The notes under the pieces were generated by a model. That model was not told the origin of the DNA. It ran no database searches and saw only the letters and a program-made list of their open reading frames with translations. This document shows positions 43,670 through 55,800 of a DNA stretch of 64,000 bases, in pieces (the first letter of the stretch is position 1; each line of letters opens with the position of its first letter). The translations under genes and the position numbers were made by a program. This DNA comes from Nicotiana tabacum (lineage: Eukaryota > Streptophyta > Magnoliopsida > Solanales > Solanaceae): positions 64,575,190 to 64,639,189 of the forward strand of contig NC_134097.1 of the NCBI RefSeq assembly GCF_000715075.1, in the 5' to 3' direction.

Positions 43670-45878
43670 ATGGAAGATCTGAACAACATCAGGAAGGAGA
43701 ATCCAACTGAACGGGTAGAGGCTACTAATAGCCATGGTACTTAGGTTCCTCAGGAGAATGTATCCCAACTTGAACAAAAGCTGCTGACATTCCAAGAAGA
43801 TCTTGATCAGGTTCGGAATTTTGGCAAACTTGTCATTTTCCCTCAGCACCCCAGATATCAATTTCCCCAACACTCAAAACCCTATACCTCCGCAGAATAT
43901 CCCAAAGCAACAAAACTATCCCGCTCCTCACCATCACACTATTCCACCAAAAAATCAATGCAACACCTGCCATATCCCAAACAATACTTCACTACTCATC
44001 CCAGAACCCCAAAACTCCTCAAACGACTACTTTCACACCTACCATAACACCCCTATCTACGTGGAGACCATGCCACACTCCATCCAACCCATCTCAAGCA
44101 TACCCGAGTCTGATGAAAAGGATCTGTTTATCAGAAACCTGGCTGAGGAACTTAAGAAATTGACTAGCCAAATTCAGGGCGTTGAGGGAAGCAAAGGAAT
44201 CGAAGGGCTGAACTATAAATATTTTTGCATACAGCCCGATGTCGAACTGCCCGAGGGGTACAAACCTCCTAAGTTCGAAATGTTTGATTGTACGGGTGAT
44301 CCGAGGGTCCATCTGAGAACTTACTGCGATAAACTGGTTGGAGTCAGGAAAGACGAGAGAATCCGCATGAAGCTGTTCATGAGGAGTTTGAAAGGAGATG
44401 CGTTGTCCTGGTACATCATCCAAGATCCAAAGAAGTGGTCAAGCTGGGTAGGCATGGCATCCGATTTTATGGATAGGTTCAGGTTTAACACAGAAAATGC
44501 GCCGGATATGTTCTATAAACAGAATCTAAGGAAGAAGCCCACAGAGACGTTTCGCGAGTATGCCACTCGCTGGAGGTCCGAAGCTGCTAAAGTCAAACCT
44601 GCCTTAGAGGAGGAACAGATGAACAAGTTGTTTGTCTGGGCTCAGGACCCGCAATATTATAAACGATTGATGATGATCGAGAACCACAAATTCTCCGACA
44701 TTATCAAACTAGGTGAAAGAATTGAAGAAGGTATCAAAAGCGGTATGTTTACAAACTTCGAGGCCTTGCAAGCTACAAATAAGGCCTTACAATCCGGTGG
44801 TGTGTCCAAGAAGAGGGATGTAGGGGCCGTGATGGTTACACAAAGGACCAAATCTCCCCTCAAATACCAAACTTACCCAACATCTCCACTCATATATCAG
44901 CCAATCCCAAATGACCAAGCACTTTCACCCTCATAGCAAACTCCACCGACTTATCAGTCACCTCCACCTCCCACATATCAACCTACCTCACCCAGATACT
45001 CGCAACCCGCTCATGTCTACCAAACCTATAATGCTCAACAATCCCACTATCAATCACCTCCTGCACCCCAAAACATCCCTAGACCTCGGCCAAATTTTGA
45101 TCGCAGACCTCCAAAATAATATACAGCCATCGACGAACCTATTGACTAGTTGTACGAGAAACTCAAAGTTGCTGGTTATGTCACCCCCATCCCTGATGCA
45201 ACCTCTGAGAACCCTTCCCAGTGGGTTAACCAAAACAAATCTTGTGCATAACACTCCGGCATGAAAGGGCACACCATCGATGAATGTCGTTCCTTGACAG
45301 ACAAGTTCCAGTCTTTAATTGATAACAAGATTATTGTGGCAAAGGAACCCGCTCCAAATGTCCGCAACAACCCTCTGCCAGACCATAAGGGTGGAGGTAT
45401 CGATATGATTGAAATAGAGGATGATTGGGATCCCGAGGGACCAATCGGTTTGATCGCAGAAGGTGATGACCCAAAGAAGCCAGCAGTCACTCTCAATACA
45501 ATCATAGTCCAGATTCAACCATCTAAGGATGTTGAGGTGAACTTGTCTGTACCACTTGAATTTGAAACAATGTCGTCCGCAAAGACACCAACACCAATTG
45601 AGGTTGAATTCGTGTCTCCGGCAAATGCACCCGCACCATTTGAGGTTGCAGTTTTACCACCCAAGGCAAATGTTCTGTTTGGAGTGAGGATAGCCACGCC
45701 GATCCTAGTGGCAATGTCGACCATGACACCGTTCCATACGAAGGCTGTACCCTGGGACTATACAACCGAGGTAAGGAGGAAAGGCAAGGTCAGTTTCGAA
45801 GAGACTATTGCAGCACAGGGTATGACAAGAACTGGTAGAGTCTATACCCCTGAACATCTTGTTGAGTCAAGGAAGTAG
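43670..45878 (+). pseudogene. gag of element C
   Basis: ATG 43670 starts a short coiled-coil region (LEQKLLTFQEDLDQV); after a frame change near 43830 a Pro/Asn/Gln-rich stretch leads into the Gag core (about 44200-44790). The core has PPKFEMFDCTGDPRVHLRTY, FMRSLKGDALSWY, FREYATRWRSEAAKV and FSDIIKLGERIEEG, typical of Retrotrans_gag. A Tyr/Pro/Gln-rich linker follows, then a zinc-knuckle-like CA-stop-HSGMKGHTIDEC, where TAA (45254-45256) replaces the usual Tyr, then an acidic linker to about 45878. Other stops lie at 44934 and near 45120-45150. Confidence 0.8.
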
Positions 45879-46994
45879 GCCTCCAATCGGCCACCCCTTA
45901 TTGAGATAGGTCCGGACGATCTTTGGAGAAAGATATAGGCCAAGGAATACTCGGTCATCAACCAGTTGAACAAGACACCGGCGCAAATCTCCATTTTTGC
46001 TTTGCTACCAAATTCTGAGGCACACAAGAAGTTGTTAAAGGAGCTAAGTGAAGTGTACGTGCCAAGTAACATCACTGGCGGGGAAATGGCTAACATGGTA
46101 GGACAAGTGTTGGAGAGCAATAAGATCACTTTTCATGAGGACGAGCTACCACCTGAAGGGCTGGGGCACAACAAAGCATTGCACATCACCGTGCAATGTG
46201 AGGACTATTTCATCGCCAGAATCCTAATCGATGGAGGTTCCAGTCTCAACATTTGTCCGTTGGTAACACTTAAAAAGCTGGGTAAAGGACTGCATGAGAT
46301 AAAGGATGGGGCAATCAATGTGAAAGCCTTTGATGGTTCTTAGAGGTCCACCATCGGTGAGATTGTCCTATGCCTGCAAATGGGACCAACATGGTTCGAT
46401 GTCGATTTTCAGGTGATAGGCGTGCCAACATTTTACAACCTACTGTTGGGACGGCCATGGATTCATACTGCTGGGGTCGTAGCGTCAACACTGCATCAGG
46501 AAATAAAATTCGAATGGAATCACCAAGAGATGATCATTCACGGCGACGGTAGCAATCCCATATACAGTCGCCAGACCATTCCGGCGATCGAGGGAAGAAG
46601 GAAACTGGGTGGAGAGACTTACCATCATATTGAAAGGCTAAATGCTGTTGACAAGGACAAATGGTGGGATAACAAAATCGAGAGTATACAGAATTAGAGT
46701 GGGTACGAACCTGACAAGGGGCTCGGCAAGAACCTCCAAGGAATCGCTAAGCCCATAAAACTCAGCACTACTTTCGGTTTGGGATATGAATATACATGGG
46801 AAGAATTCAACAGCTGGTCGCCACTATGGCGTGGTCCTTACTATCCGCTAGAGCAGCCAATACCGCATCTGGAGCAGACTTTCCAACAAGCCGACATTGT
46901 TTATGGGTCAAACGAAGAAGAAGCACTTGCAGCGGTAAAGAACTTGTTCCTTGAAGACAATGACACGGACTATTGTGATGTTCTCAAGGAGTAG
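45879..46994 (+). pseudogene. Aspartic protease and G-patch-like region of element C
   Basis: Same frame as the end of gag. The protease active site reads ARILIDGGSSLNICP (about 46215-46260), with IDGG in place of the common DTG or DSG. The second half has VPTFYNLLLGRPWIH. A stop TAG at 46341-46343 splits the two halves. After a further stop at 46695 comes GYEPDKGLGKNLQGI, a glycine-patch-like motif also known after the protease of some other retroelements, then an acidic tail to 46994. Confidence 0.75.
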
Positions 46995-47275
46995 GGGGAG
47001 GAAGGCCCTTCCATACAGGCTATGAGCAGAGGGGCACGCCTCAATAATTGGACCATAAGGATAACTAGAGCCCGACGAGCCTTGGGATAGCAAGGCTAAA
47101 ACAAGCATTATCCATTATTTTACTAAATGATTTTCTTTTCGCATTTTTAATTCCTGCAATAAGATCTTCAATGTTCAAAACGGTTATGCAATTTAGCAAA
47201 ACATTTTGACTTTTCTTACAAATCAACACTCATTATCATTTTCTCTCATTACTTTACTTATACAACATTACTATT
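46995..47275 (+). other. AT-rich gap between protease and RT of element C, possible intron
   Basis: Coding similarity lapses here. The right part is pyrimidine-rich (tcattttctctcattactttact). Ogre-type elements are known to carry a spliced intron between protease and RT. I cannot fix donor and acceptor with confidence. Confidence 0.4.
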
Positions 47276-49718
47276 ACTTATCTTGATGAACCAATAACTG
47301 TGACATGCAATGAGACAACGCAAAAAACGGACATTGATTCAGAGGAAGATGACATACCAGATGAGATGGTTAAAGAAGTTGTGAACTTTGAGAACAGACC
47401 TAAGTCCAACCTGGACGAGACCGAAATTGTTAACTTGGGAGATGCAAAGAACGTCAAGGAAACATGAATCAGTGTTCACCTATCGCCAGCAAAAAAGAAA
47501 GAATATACAGAATTTCTAAAGGAATATGAGGACATATTCGCCTGGTCGTATAATGACATGACTGGTCTGAGTACGTCTATTGTGGCTCATAAACTACCAA
47601 CCGATCCGACATGTCCACCAGTAAAGCAAAAGCTCAGAAATTTCAAGCTTGATATGAGTTTGAAAATCAAGGAAGAAGTCACCAAGCAGGTCATAGATAG
47701 GATTCTCAAGGTAGTAGAATACCCGACATGGTTAGCCAGCATCGTGCCAGTGCCAAAAAAGGATGGGAAAGTCAGAGTCTGTGTCGACTACCAAGATCTC
47801 AACCGGTCCAGTCTGAAAGATGACTTCTCTTTTTCCGAATATACACATCCTAATTGACAATTGCACCAAGCATGAGCTGCAGTCATTTGTGGATTGCTTT
47901 GCTGGTTATCATCAGATCTGGATGGATGAAGAAGATGCTGAGAAAATGACTTTCATTACGTCATGAGGAATGTACTGTTACAAGATGATGTCGTTCGGCC
48001 TAAAGAATGCAGGGGCCACCTACATGAGGGCCACGACTACCATTTTCCATGATATGATACACAAAGAGATTGAGGTATATATAGATGATGTCATCGTCAA
48101 GTCCAAGAAGGCCATTGATCATATGGAAGATTTGAGGAAGTTCTTCAATAGATTGTGAAGGTACAACCTGAAACTGAATCCCGCGAAGTGTGCATTCGGG
48201 GTTCCTGCTGGGAAATTGCTTGGGTTTGTTGTGAGTCACCGAGGAATAGAACTGGATCCATCAAAAGTCAAAGCTATTCAAGAATTACCACCGCCAAATA
48301 ACAATAAAGATGTGATGAGCTTCTTGGGAAGGCTCAATTACATCAGTCGATTCATAGCATAGTCTACGGTTATCTATGAGCCAATCTTTAAGATGTTGAA
48401 GAAGGACGCCGCTACCAAATGGACTGATGACTGCCAAAGGGCCTTCGACAGAATCAAAGAGTACCTGTCAACACCACTAGTCTTGGTCCCGCCCGATCCA
48501 GGTAGACCCTTATTACTCTACCTTGCAGTATTAGATGGAGCTTTCGGTTGCATTCTAGGGCAGCATGATGAAACGGGGAGGAAGGAGAAGGCCATCTATT
48601 ATCTCAGTAAGAAGTTCACCCCGTACGAGGCCCAGTATTCTCTATTGGAGCGCACCTGTTGTGCTTTGACTTGGGTAGCTCAAAATCGGAGGCACTACTT
48701 CTGTGCCTATACTACATATCTCATATCAAGGATGGACCCCTTGAAGTACATCTTTCAGAAGCCCATGCCCACTGGCAAGCTAGCCAAGTGGAAAATCTTG
48801 TTAAGTGAGTTCGACATTGTTTACGTAACTCAGAAAGCGGTCAAGGGACAAGCACTGGCAGACCACCTTGTTGAGAATCCCGTAGATGGAGAATACGAAC
48901 CATTGAAAACGTATTTTCCTGACAAAGAGGTATCATTCATAGGAGAAGACATTGCAGAATCCTATGACGGTTGGAGAATGTTTTTCGATCGAGCAACAAA
49001 TTTCAAAGGAGTTGGCATAGGAGCAGTCCTAGTATCAGAAACCGGTCAGCATTATCCGGTATCCGCCAAACTCAGGTTCCCTTGCACCAACAACATGGCC
49101 GAGTATGAAGCTTGCATCTCAGGGCTTAAAATGGCCATTGACATGAATGTTCAAGAGCTACTAGTGATTGAAGATTCAGACCTACTTATACATCAGGTCC
49201 GAGAAGAATGGGCAACCAAGAACTCCAAGATACTCCCGTATCTGCATCATGTATAGGAATTGAGAGAGAGGTTCACAACGGAGTTCCAAAATGTTCCCAG
49301 AGTCCAGAATGAGTTCGCCGATGCATTGGCTACCCTGTCATCTATGATACAACATCCATACAAGAATTTCATTGACCCCATTCCAGTAAAGATCCATGAT
49401 CAGCCAACTTTCTATGCCCATGTTGAAGAAGAAGTAGAAGGAAATCCTTGGTTTCACGATATCAAGGAATATTTGACAAAAGGAGAGTACCCAGAGCTTG
49501 CAAATCCTACTCAGAAATGCACACTTCAGATATTGTCTAATAACTTCTTTCACGGCGGAGGAACCTTGTATAGGAGGACTCCCTATTTGGGATTACTAAG
49601 GTGTGTCGACGCAAAAGAAACATCCAGGCTACTAGAGGAAATTCATGCTAGGACCTGCGGTCCACATATGAATGGTTTTGTCTTAGCAAAGAAGATACTC
49701 CGGGCAGGTTACTTTTGA
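47276..49718 (+). pseudogene. RT and two RNase H domains of element C
   Basis: RT starts about 47480 (YTEFLKEYEDIFAWSY, VPVPKKDGKVRVCVDYQDLN), shifts frame near 47835, and continues with FVDCFAGYHQIWMDEEDAEK, MSFGLKNAGATY and VYIDDVIVKS (YIDD near 48080). The first RNase H is at about 48400-48800 (LAVLDGAFGCILGQHD, YYLSKKFTPYEAQYSLLE). A second RNase H of the other type follows at about 48965-49250: WRMFFDRATN, CTNNMAEYEACISGLKMAI and VIEDSDLLIHQV. Its acidic residues are kept, but the Gly next to the first Asp is Arg and the Gly before DSD is Glu. A tether with NEFADALATL and GGGTLYRR leads to integrase. In-frame stops lie at about 47967, 48156, 48361, 49254 and 49716. Confidence 0.88.
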
Positions 49719-50694
49719 ATGACTATGGAAACGGACTGCATCCAGTATGTCCGAAAATGCCACCGCTATCAAATACATGCAGACATGATAAAGGTACCTC
49801 TAAATGAGCTCAATGCAACAAACTCACCATGGTCGTTCGCCGCTTGGGGATTGATGTTATTGGACCGATCGAACCTGCCACTTCCAATGGACACAGGTTT
49901 ATCCTAGTAGCCATCGACTATTTCACCAAATGGGTCGAAGCAGCATCTTACAATGCCGTAACTAAGAAGTCATGGCAGATTTTGTCCGCGACTGCATTGT
50001 TTGTTGATTCGGAATTCCAGAGTCAATCATCACTGATAATGGCTCCAACCTCAACAGTGACTTGATGAAAGCTATGTGTGAAAATTTCAAAATTAGACAC
50101 AAGAATTCCACAGCCTACTGGCCTCAAATGAATGGAGTTGTAGAAGCCGCCAACAAGAATATCAAGAAGATATTGAGGAAAATGATAGAGAAGCATAAAT
50201 AGTGGCACAAAAAATTATCATTCGCTCTGTTGGGGTATCGCACCACAGTCCGCACATTAACCGGGGCAACCCATTATATGCTGGTTTATGGTACAGAGGT
50301 TGTCATTCCCACCGAGGTAGAAATTCCTTCCCTAAGGATCATACAGGAAGCTGAACTCGACGATGCGGAGTGGGTAAAAAGTCATTATGAGCAACTAGCT
50401 TTTATAGACGGAAAGAGAATGAATGCAGTTTGCCATGGTCAACTCTACCAGAACAGAATGTCCAGAGCCTTCAACAAAAGATTCAAGTCAAGACAGTTCA
50501 CACCGGGGCAGCTAGTATTAAAGAAACTTTTTCCGCATCAAGATGAAGCCAAAGGGAAGTTCTCTCCCAATTGGCAGAGTCCATACATGGTCCATCGGGT
50601 TCTGACAGGAGGAGCCCTCATACTTGCAGAAATGGACGGAGAAGTCTGGCCAAAGCCAATCAATTCAGATGCAATCAAGCATTACTATACGTAA
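49600..50694 (+). pseudogene. Integrase of element C
   Basis: The zinc-binding part has His in IHARTCGPHMNG and Cys in RKCHRYQ; the last Cys of the expected C-x2-C is Tyr (codon 49767-49769). The core domain shows GIDVIGPI (first Asp), SIITDNGSNL (second Asp), STAYWPQMNGVVEAANK (Glu). The C-terminal part has LLGYRTTVRT, GATHYMLVYG, RQFTPGQLVL and PNWQSPYMV, ending at TAA 50692-50694. Frame changes near 49800, 50000 and 50200 and stops at 49716 and 50200 make it non-functional. Confidence 0.85.
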
Positions 50695-51392
50695 TCCTTA
50701 TGCTTTCCTTATATGATGTAAATTGAACTACGCTCGACCTGATTCCTATTTAAGAGGGGATACGTAGACAGCTTTATGGATTCGGTCACAATGAATTAAA
50801 TTTTTATTTCCCCCCGCAATTGGAAAATGGGGATGAATTTTGAGGAGGACCCTCAAAATTCTGAAGTAACTTCAGCCGATCGTCGTGCGAGCAGCAGCCA
50901 AAAACATCAACCCATCAAACTAGGGCAGAATTTGGAGGGTCAGCTGGAAAGGTTACAATGTCCCGAGCTACGTCGCAGTCATCGGTTCATCTAAAAAGCT
51001 AATTTAATTATACACTTATGTCATATATTTTTTATGAAATTATGCATGTTTATTACTGAAACTGCTTTGTTTAGCAACGCTACCCCAATGATACATACGG
51101 TATCACCAGATCAGAGCCGAGCAGGTCAAGCAAAGCCAGCGGGGATACGAACTGACCTTCCCCTTACAAAACTCACGATTTTTCTTTGGATGTAGGCACT
51201 AGGATTGCAAAATCATTAAACATACTATACACTCATGGGACAAACATTATTCAGAAATACAACTCTTCGAACCGTCGCACTTACCAATATTTTCTATCCG
51301 CACATGCCAGTGATACTCCGTCTGTCACAATCCTCTCAGTAATCACGACATCGCAATCTACTATCAGCTAAGAAAACTCTACTATCACTCGT
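50695..51392 (+). other. 3' untranslated region of C, proximal part
   Basis: Non-coding. It contains GGGGATACGTAGACAGC (50757-50772), related to a motif in F's leader, and a strong hairpin at 50836-50860. Confidence 0.55.
50836..50860. other. Perfect 10-bp hairpin in C's 3' UTR
   Basis: Arms AATTTTGAGG (50836-50845) and CCTCAAAATT (50851-50860) with a five-base loop AGGAC. Could matter for RNA folding; role unknown. Confidence 0.7.
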
Positions 51393-52035
51393 TATTTGCA
51401 TTGCATAAGGCTACCTTTATGCCTTCCGAGATTAAACAATGTCTCTATTTGCATTTGCATTCTTGCATAAGGCTACTATTCGGCCTTCCAATTTGCATAA
51501 GGTTACTATTCGGCCTTCCAATTTGCATAAGGCTACTATTCGTCCTTCCAATCTGCATAAGGCTACCTTGCATCTGCATTCTTGCATAAGGCTACTATTC
51601 AGTCTTCCAATCTGCATAAGGCTACTCTTCGGCCTTCCAATCTGCATAAGGCTACCTTTCTGCCTTCTGAGACTAAACACTGTCTCCATTTGCATCTGCA
51701 TTCTTGCATAAGGCTACCATTTCTTCCTTTCAAGACTAAACACTGTCTCCATCTCTATCTACATTCTTGCATTGCACAAGGCTACTATTCTGCCTTCCGA
51801 GACTAAACGCTATCTCCATCTGCATTTTTGCATAAGGCTACTATTCTGCCTTCCAAGACTAAACATTGTCTCCCTTCGCATATTTGCATAAGGCTACTAT
51901 TCTGCCTTCCGAGACAAAATGTTGTCTCCCTCTGCATCTTTGCATAAGGTTACCATTCTGCCTTCCGAGGTTAAGCTCTACCTCCATCTGTATTCGCATC
52001 TTTGCATAAGGCTATCATTCTGCCTTCCGAGGTTA
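51393..52035. repeat. 30-bp minisatellite in the 3' UTR of element C
   Basis: Core unit gcataaggctactattc plus ggccttccaattt, 30 bp, near-perfect for five or more consecutive copies at about 51465-51650. It alternates further right with longer variants that add a 'gagactaaacactgtctcc' block. Because 30 is divisible by three, stops are absent in several frames and repetitive open frames (for example 51439-51711) appear; they are not genes. Confidence 0.9.
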
Positions 52036-52839
52036 AGCTCTGCCTCCAATACATTTCAAAACTAAGCGCTATCTCAAGCACTATTTATTTCTCTTTTCTT
52101 ATGGGCTAAGTTCTGCCCTTCAATTCGCAAGATTAAGCTCTGTCTTGTCCGCATCATGCTACTGCATCTCATGGGCTGAAAGATCGCCTCATATTGCATC
52201 TCATGGGCTTAAAGATCGCCAAATTATCCAAAGACGTCATCGTTCGGAGGTACCATCTTCATAGCCCGAGAACATCATGGCATGGCCTGAGGATCCCTTT
52301 TAATCTTTTGCATATCATTATTCAAAGGCATCATAGTTTGGAGGCACCATCCTCATAGCCTGAGAGCATCATTTCATGGCCTGCGAATCCTTTATCATAC
52401 GCTTCATGGCCCAAGACGTCATGGTCTAAGGACGTTATCCTAACCGTCCAAAGACAACATTCATGGTCCGACGGGAATTTACATCATGTTTAAATTTATG
52501 CGCGATATACGTTTGTATTGTTTCTAATTGCAGGTAAACTGGCGAGCAGCAACTAACCTAGGAGGAGCGATTCCGCTCCAGTTCCCGCAGCCATATCAAA
52601 CCTAACCACTTTCGTAAACTGTTCACTCACCCGGCCCTAGATATTGCATTCGTTCTTGAAATCGTCTTCATCGGCATACTCCGCCGATGGATCCTGAACT
52701 ACAAACGGCCTGATTCCTGTAAAACCATTGATATGTAGGCAACTCAGAAAGCTAGGTTGCGGCCTGAACCTCTTAGAACCGTTTCGTTCGGTCAAAATTG
52801 GCGATCATATCTTTACCCGACAACTCTTTCATTCTTTCC
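52036..52839 (+). other. 3' untranslated region of C, distal part
   Basis: Non-coding. A looser repeat with 'catgggctgaaagatcgcc', 'catggcctgaggatc' and 'catagcccgagaacatc' occurs at about 52080-52450. No gene. Confidence 0.5.
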
Positions 52840-52856
52840 GGGTAAAGAGGGGTAGT
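52840..52856 (+). other. Polypurine tract of element C
   Basis: GGGTAAAGAGGGGTAGT directly before the 3' LTR. Confidence 0.8.
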
Positions 52857-55800
52857 TGTTAATATCCAATTTTTTCCTAGATATTTTTAATATGCAAAAT
52901 AACTTCAAAATAGCATATATATGCATATATAAGTATGTACAAATGTTTTATTATTTTCTCATAACTTTTAAAGGTTTTTAAATCAATTTAATTCCCTCTT
53001 TTATCCATAAAAACCAAATAATTATTTTTAAAATTATTATTTTTGGTAATTCATTTATTGGATTTTTATATTTATGCTAAAATATAGCTAAGACAATTTT
53101 TTATATATTTCTACAATTTTATTTAGTATTTTTAAGCTAAATTGCATATATTTGCAACATTAGCCTTTTAAGATTTAATTGTGTTTTATATTCATAAAAT
53201 CAAATTCTGTATTTTTAAATTGTTAATTATATATTATAAATCATTTTAGTGCCTTCAATTTGTTTTCAGAAATTTATTTACTATTTTTTATAAATTAAAA
53301 AGAGAAAAGTGGCTATTTAAATTTTAGTCCAAATTGGCCTTCAATTTGACCCCAAATTAAACCCAATTTCCCCCGGCCCAATTTCAATTTAAACCCGATA
53401 CCTAACCCAATTTAACTACCCCAACCCGGATTCCTCATTCAATCCTGGTCGTTGATCATTCAAATCAACGGCCACCGTTACCCTTGCCTAAAATAAAACA
53501 AAACGACCCCTTACCCTAATTCATTCTTCACCAAACGCCACCCTTGAATCCCTTCTCTCTCAATTCTCTCTGCATCCTCTCATGAACCCTAGCCACCGCC
53601 ATCTAATTTCACCCTAATCCACTTCAATCCCTGCCTAATCCATGGCCTCTCATGGCCATTTGAGATGTGTATCGGCCTCTATGGCTCCTGGGTGTTTGTT
53701 TCTGTGATTTCATGGCCAGATCTCTTTGAGATCTGGTCCAGTCTTTGCTCAACTTCTATTCATGGTCTTTCTTCGGCCATCTCTGGTCTTTCTCCGGCCA
53801 ACCATGGCCGTTCAAGTCGGATATTTGACTGTTCTGGCTAGATCGGTAAATTTTGAAGTCTTTCTCACTTTCTATGGGTTTTCTGAAACCCTAAGCTTTA
53901 AGATCGTTCAATTTTTCTTTCAGATCTATCTTAGATCTGTGCTTACTATGAACTTCTTAAATGTTTTTCTCAAAGATTCTCCGATTTTCTTTCAAAGTGA
54001 CTCTTCATTTTTTTCAACGATTAGGGTTTTCCTTTAAGTTTTTAAAAGATCTCTTCTCTGATTTTGATGTTGTTTATGATTTTGCTATGTTTAAAATGAT
54101 TTGCTCATGTTGTTCTTCTACCTATTTCATCGTATTGGAAAGCCTAGGTCTTTTGGTCTTGTTCGAGTTCTGAAACTGTCCTTGTTTGTTTGAATGTGTA
54201 TTTGTTCGATTAAATTCTTTGATTCTCTTTTCTTTGTGTGACTTATCTGCTTCTGGTTTCTTATCATCTCTTAAACTCAACTACTGTTGTCAAAACCCTA
54301 ATTTCTTAAAAGGTTTTCCTCACTTGTTACTGTGAGGCCTTTACTTGTTTTTGATTCTCTTACATGTTACTATGTTCTTCTTCACTGTTGATTCTAAGTG
54401 ACTACTTGACTACTGTGCTTCGAATACTTTTCTTACTGCTGAAGCCTAGCTTACCCCTACTGCTATTGTATGTTTGTGTTGCTTCTTTTGTCAACATGTT
54501 TGACTCTGCATGCCTGTTCATTCCTTGCTATTTATATGTTGAGGTGCAGAATCTTGATCCTTTCTTGATTGATCCTAATTCCCTCGATATTGAGACTGAT
54601 TGCAAAAGTTTTCTTATGAACCCTAATTTTACTCGTTTGTTTGTATTAATTGATTCCCATCCTTTAATTACTGTAGTGTTTTACCTTGCTGAATTTTTTT
54701 CCAAAAATTAAGCCTATTTTGAACTTAGACTTGATTATTTACTTCATGTTTTTACTGCCCCTTATATGACAATAATCAATCTGTCCCCAGACTGATTTCT
54801 TTCCTTAATCAAAACCTGTTAGTATCCGTTAAGCAGTAATTCCTTAATTAAAGGGAATCACTTGTGTTAATTGATTCTGATTGTGATTATATCCATGTTT
54901 ATGTTAAGACTTCACTCGTTTTCAAAACTATAAATACCTACCCTCTCTTCTTTCAAAACACACGAACAATTTGAGTTTAGAACACACACTTACACTCAAT
55001 TTTTCTCTCTTTTCTCTACTATTACTTGTGTTGCTACTTTGTCTAGCTGGCTGAAAGCCCAGGCTAGACTGTGGAATCTTGCTTACTTTTCTTTCTGCAC
55101 TTTGCTTCTCTACTGGTATGTCCTAATTAATTTTTAAAGTCTCAAAAACAACATGTTCCTTTGATTGTTCCAATTTCTTTCATTCTTGTCTATTCCTGCT
55201 TATGTTTCTGCATTTAAGTTATATTACTAGCATGCTGTAATATGTCCCTTCCCCTTTAAATTAATGCTTCCTTATGTGTGTACTCTGTCAGTCACTTGTT
55301 ATGTGTTTGCTGACTTATGAATCCCAAACCCCCATACCCCCTCTAAGTGTTTGTACTCTGGCTGGTTTGTGGGCATGCTAGCATCAGTTGTTGCTGTGCA
55401 TGACCAAACCTGACCCCTTTTGGGGTCATATGCTGCATACAATGTATTCCCAAAACCCCTTGACCCCTTTGTACTGATTCCGTGTAGTTTGAGTTTTACT
55501 ACTACTATTTTCAAACCACCCTTACCACTTACTATTTTCAACCCAGTTTTAAATAAATCTCTTCCAACTATGTTCTGCACTTCCACTATATTCTTAGAAC
55601 CTAGGTTCTGCCCATCTTGTGTGAGCCTTGCCTTGGGACCCTTGAGCTCCCTCTGAACTTGGACACATAAGGGCTGACCCTTCCACATTGCACTCATTTC
55701 TGTCTGGTTATGCAAACCTGGGTGTAAGCACTGCCCGGGGTCCCTTGAGACCCTTAGGGAACTTTAACACACCCAGATATGAGAAAGGATTTGAAACAAC

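Noticed and set aside
51439..51711. Repetitive protein gene (HKATIRPSNL-type repeats)
   Set aside because: A 30-bp minisatellite is divisible by three, so several frames on both strands are open at once; no start context or promoter.
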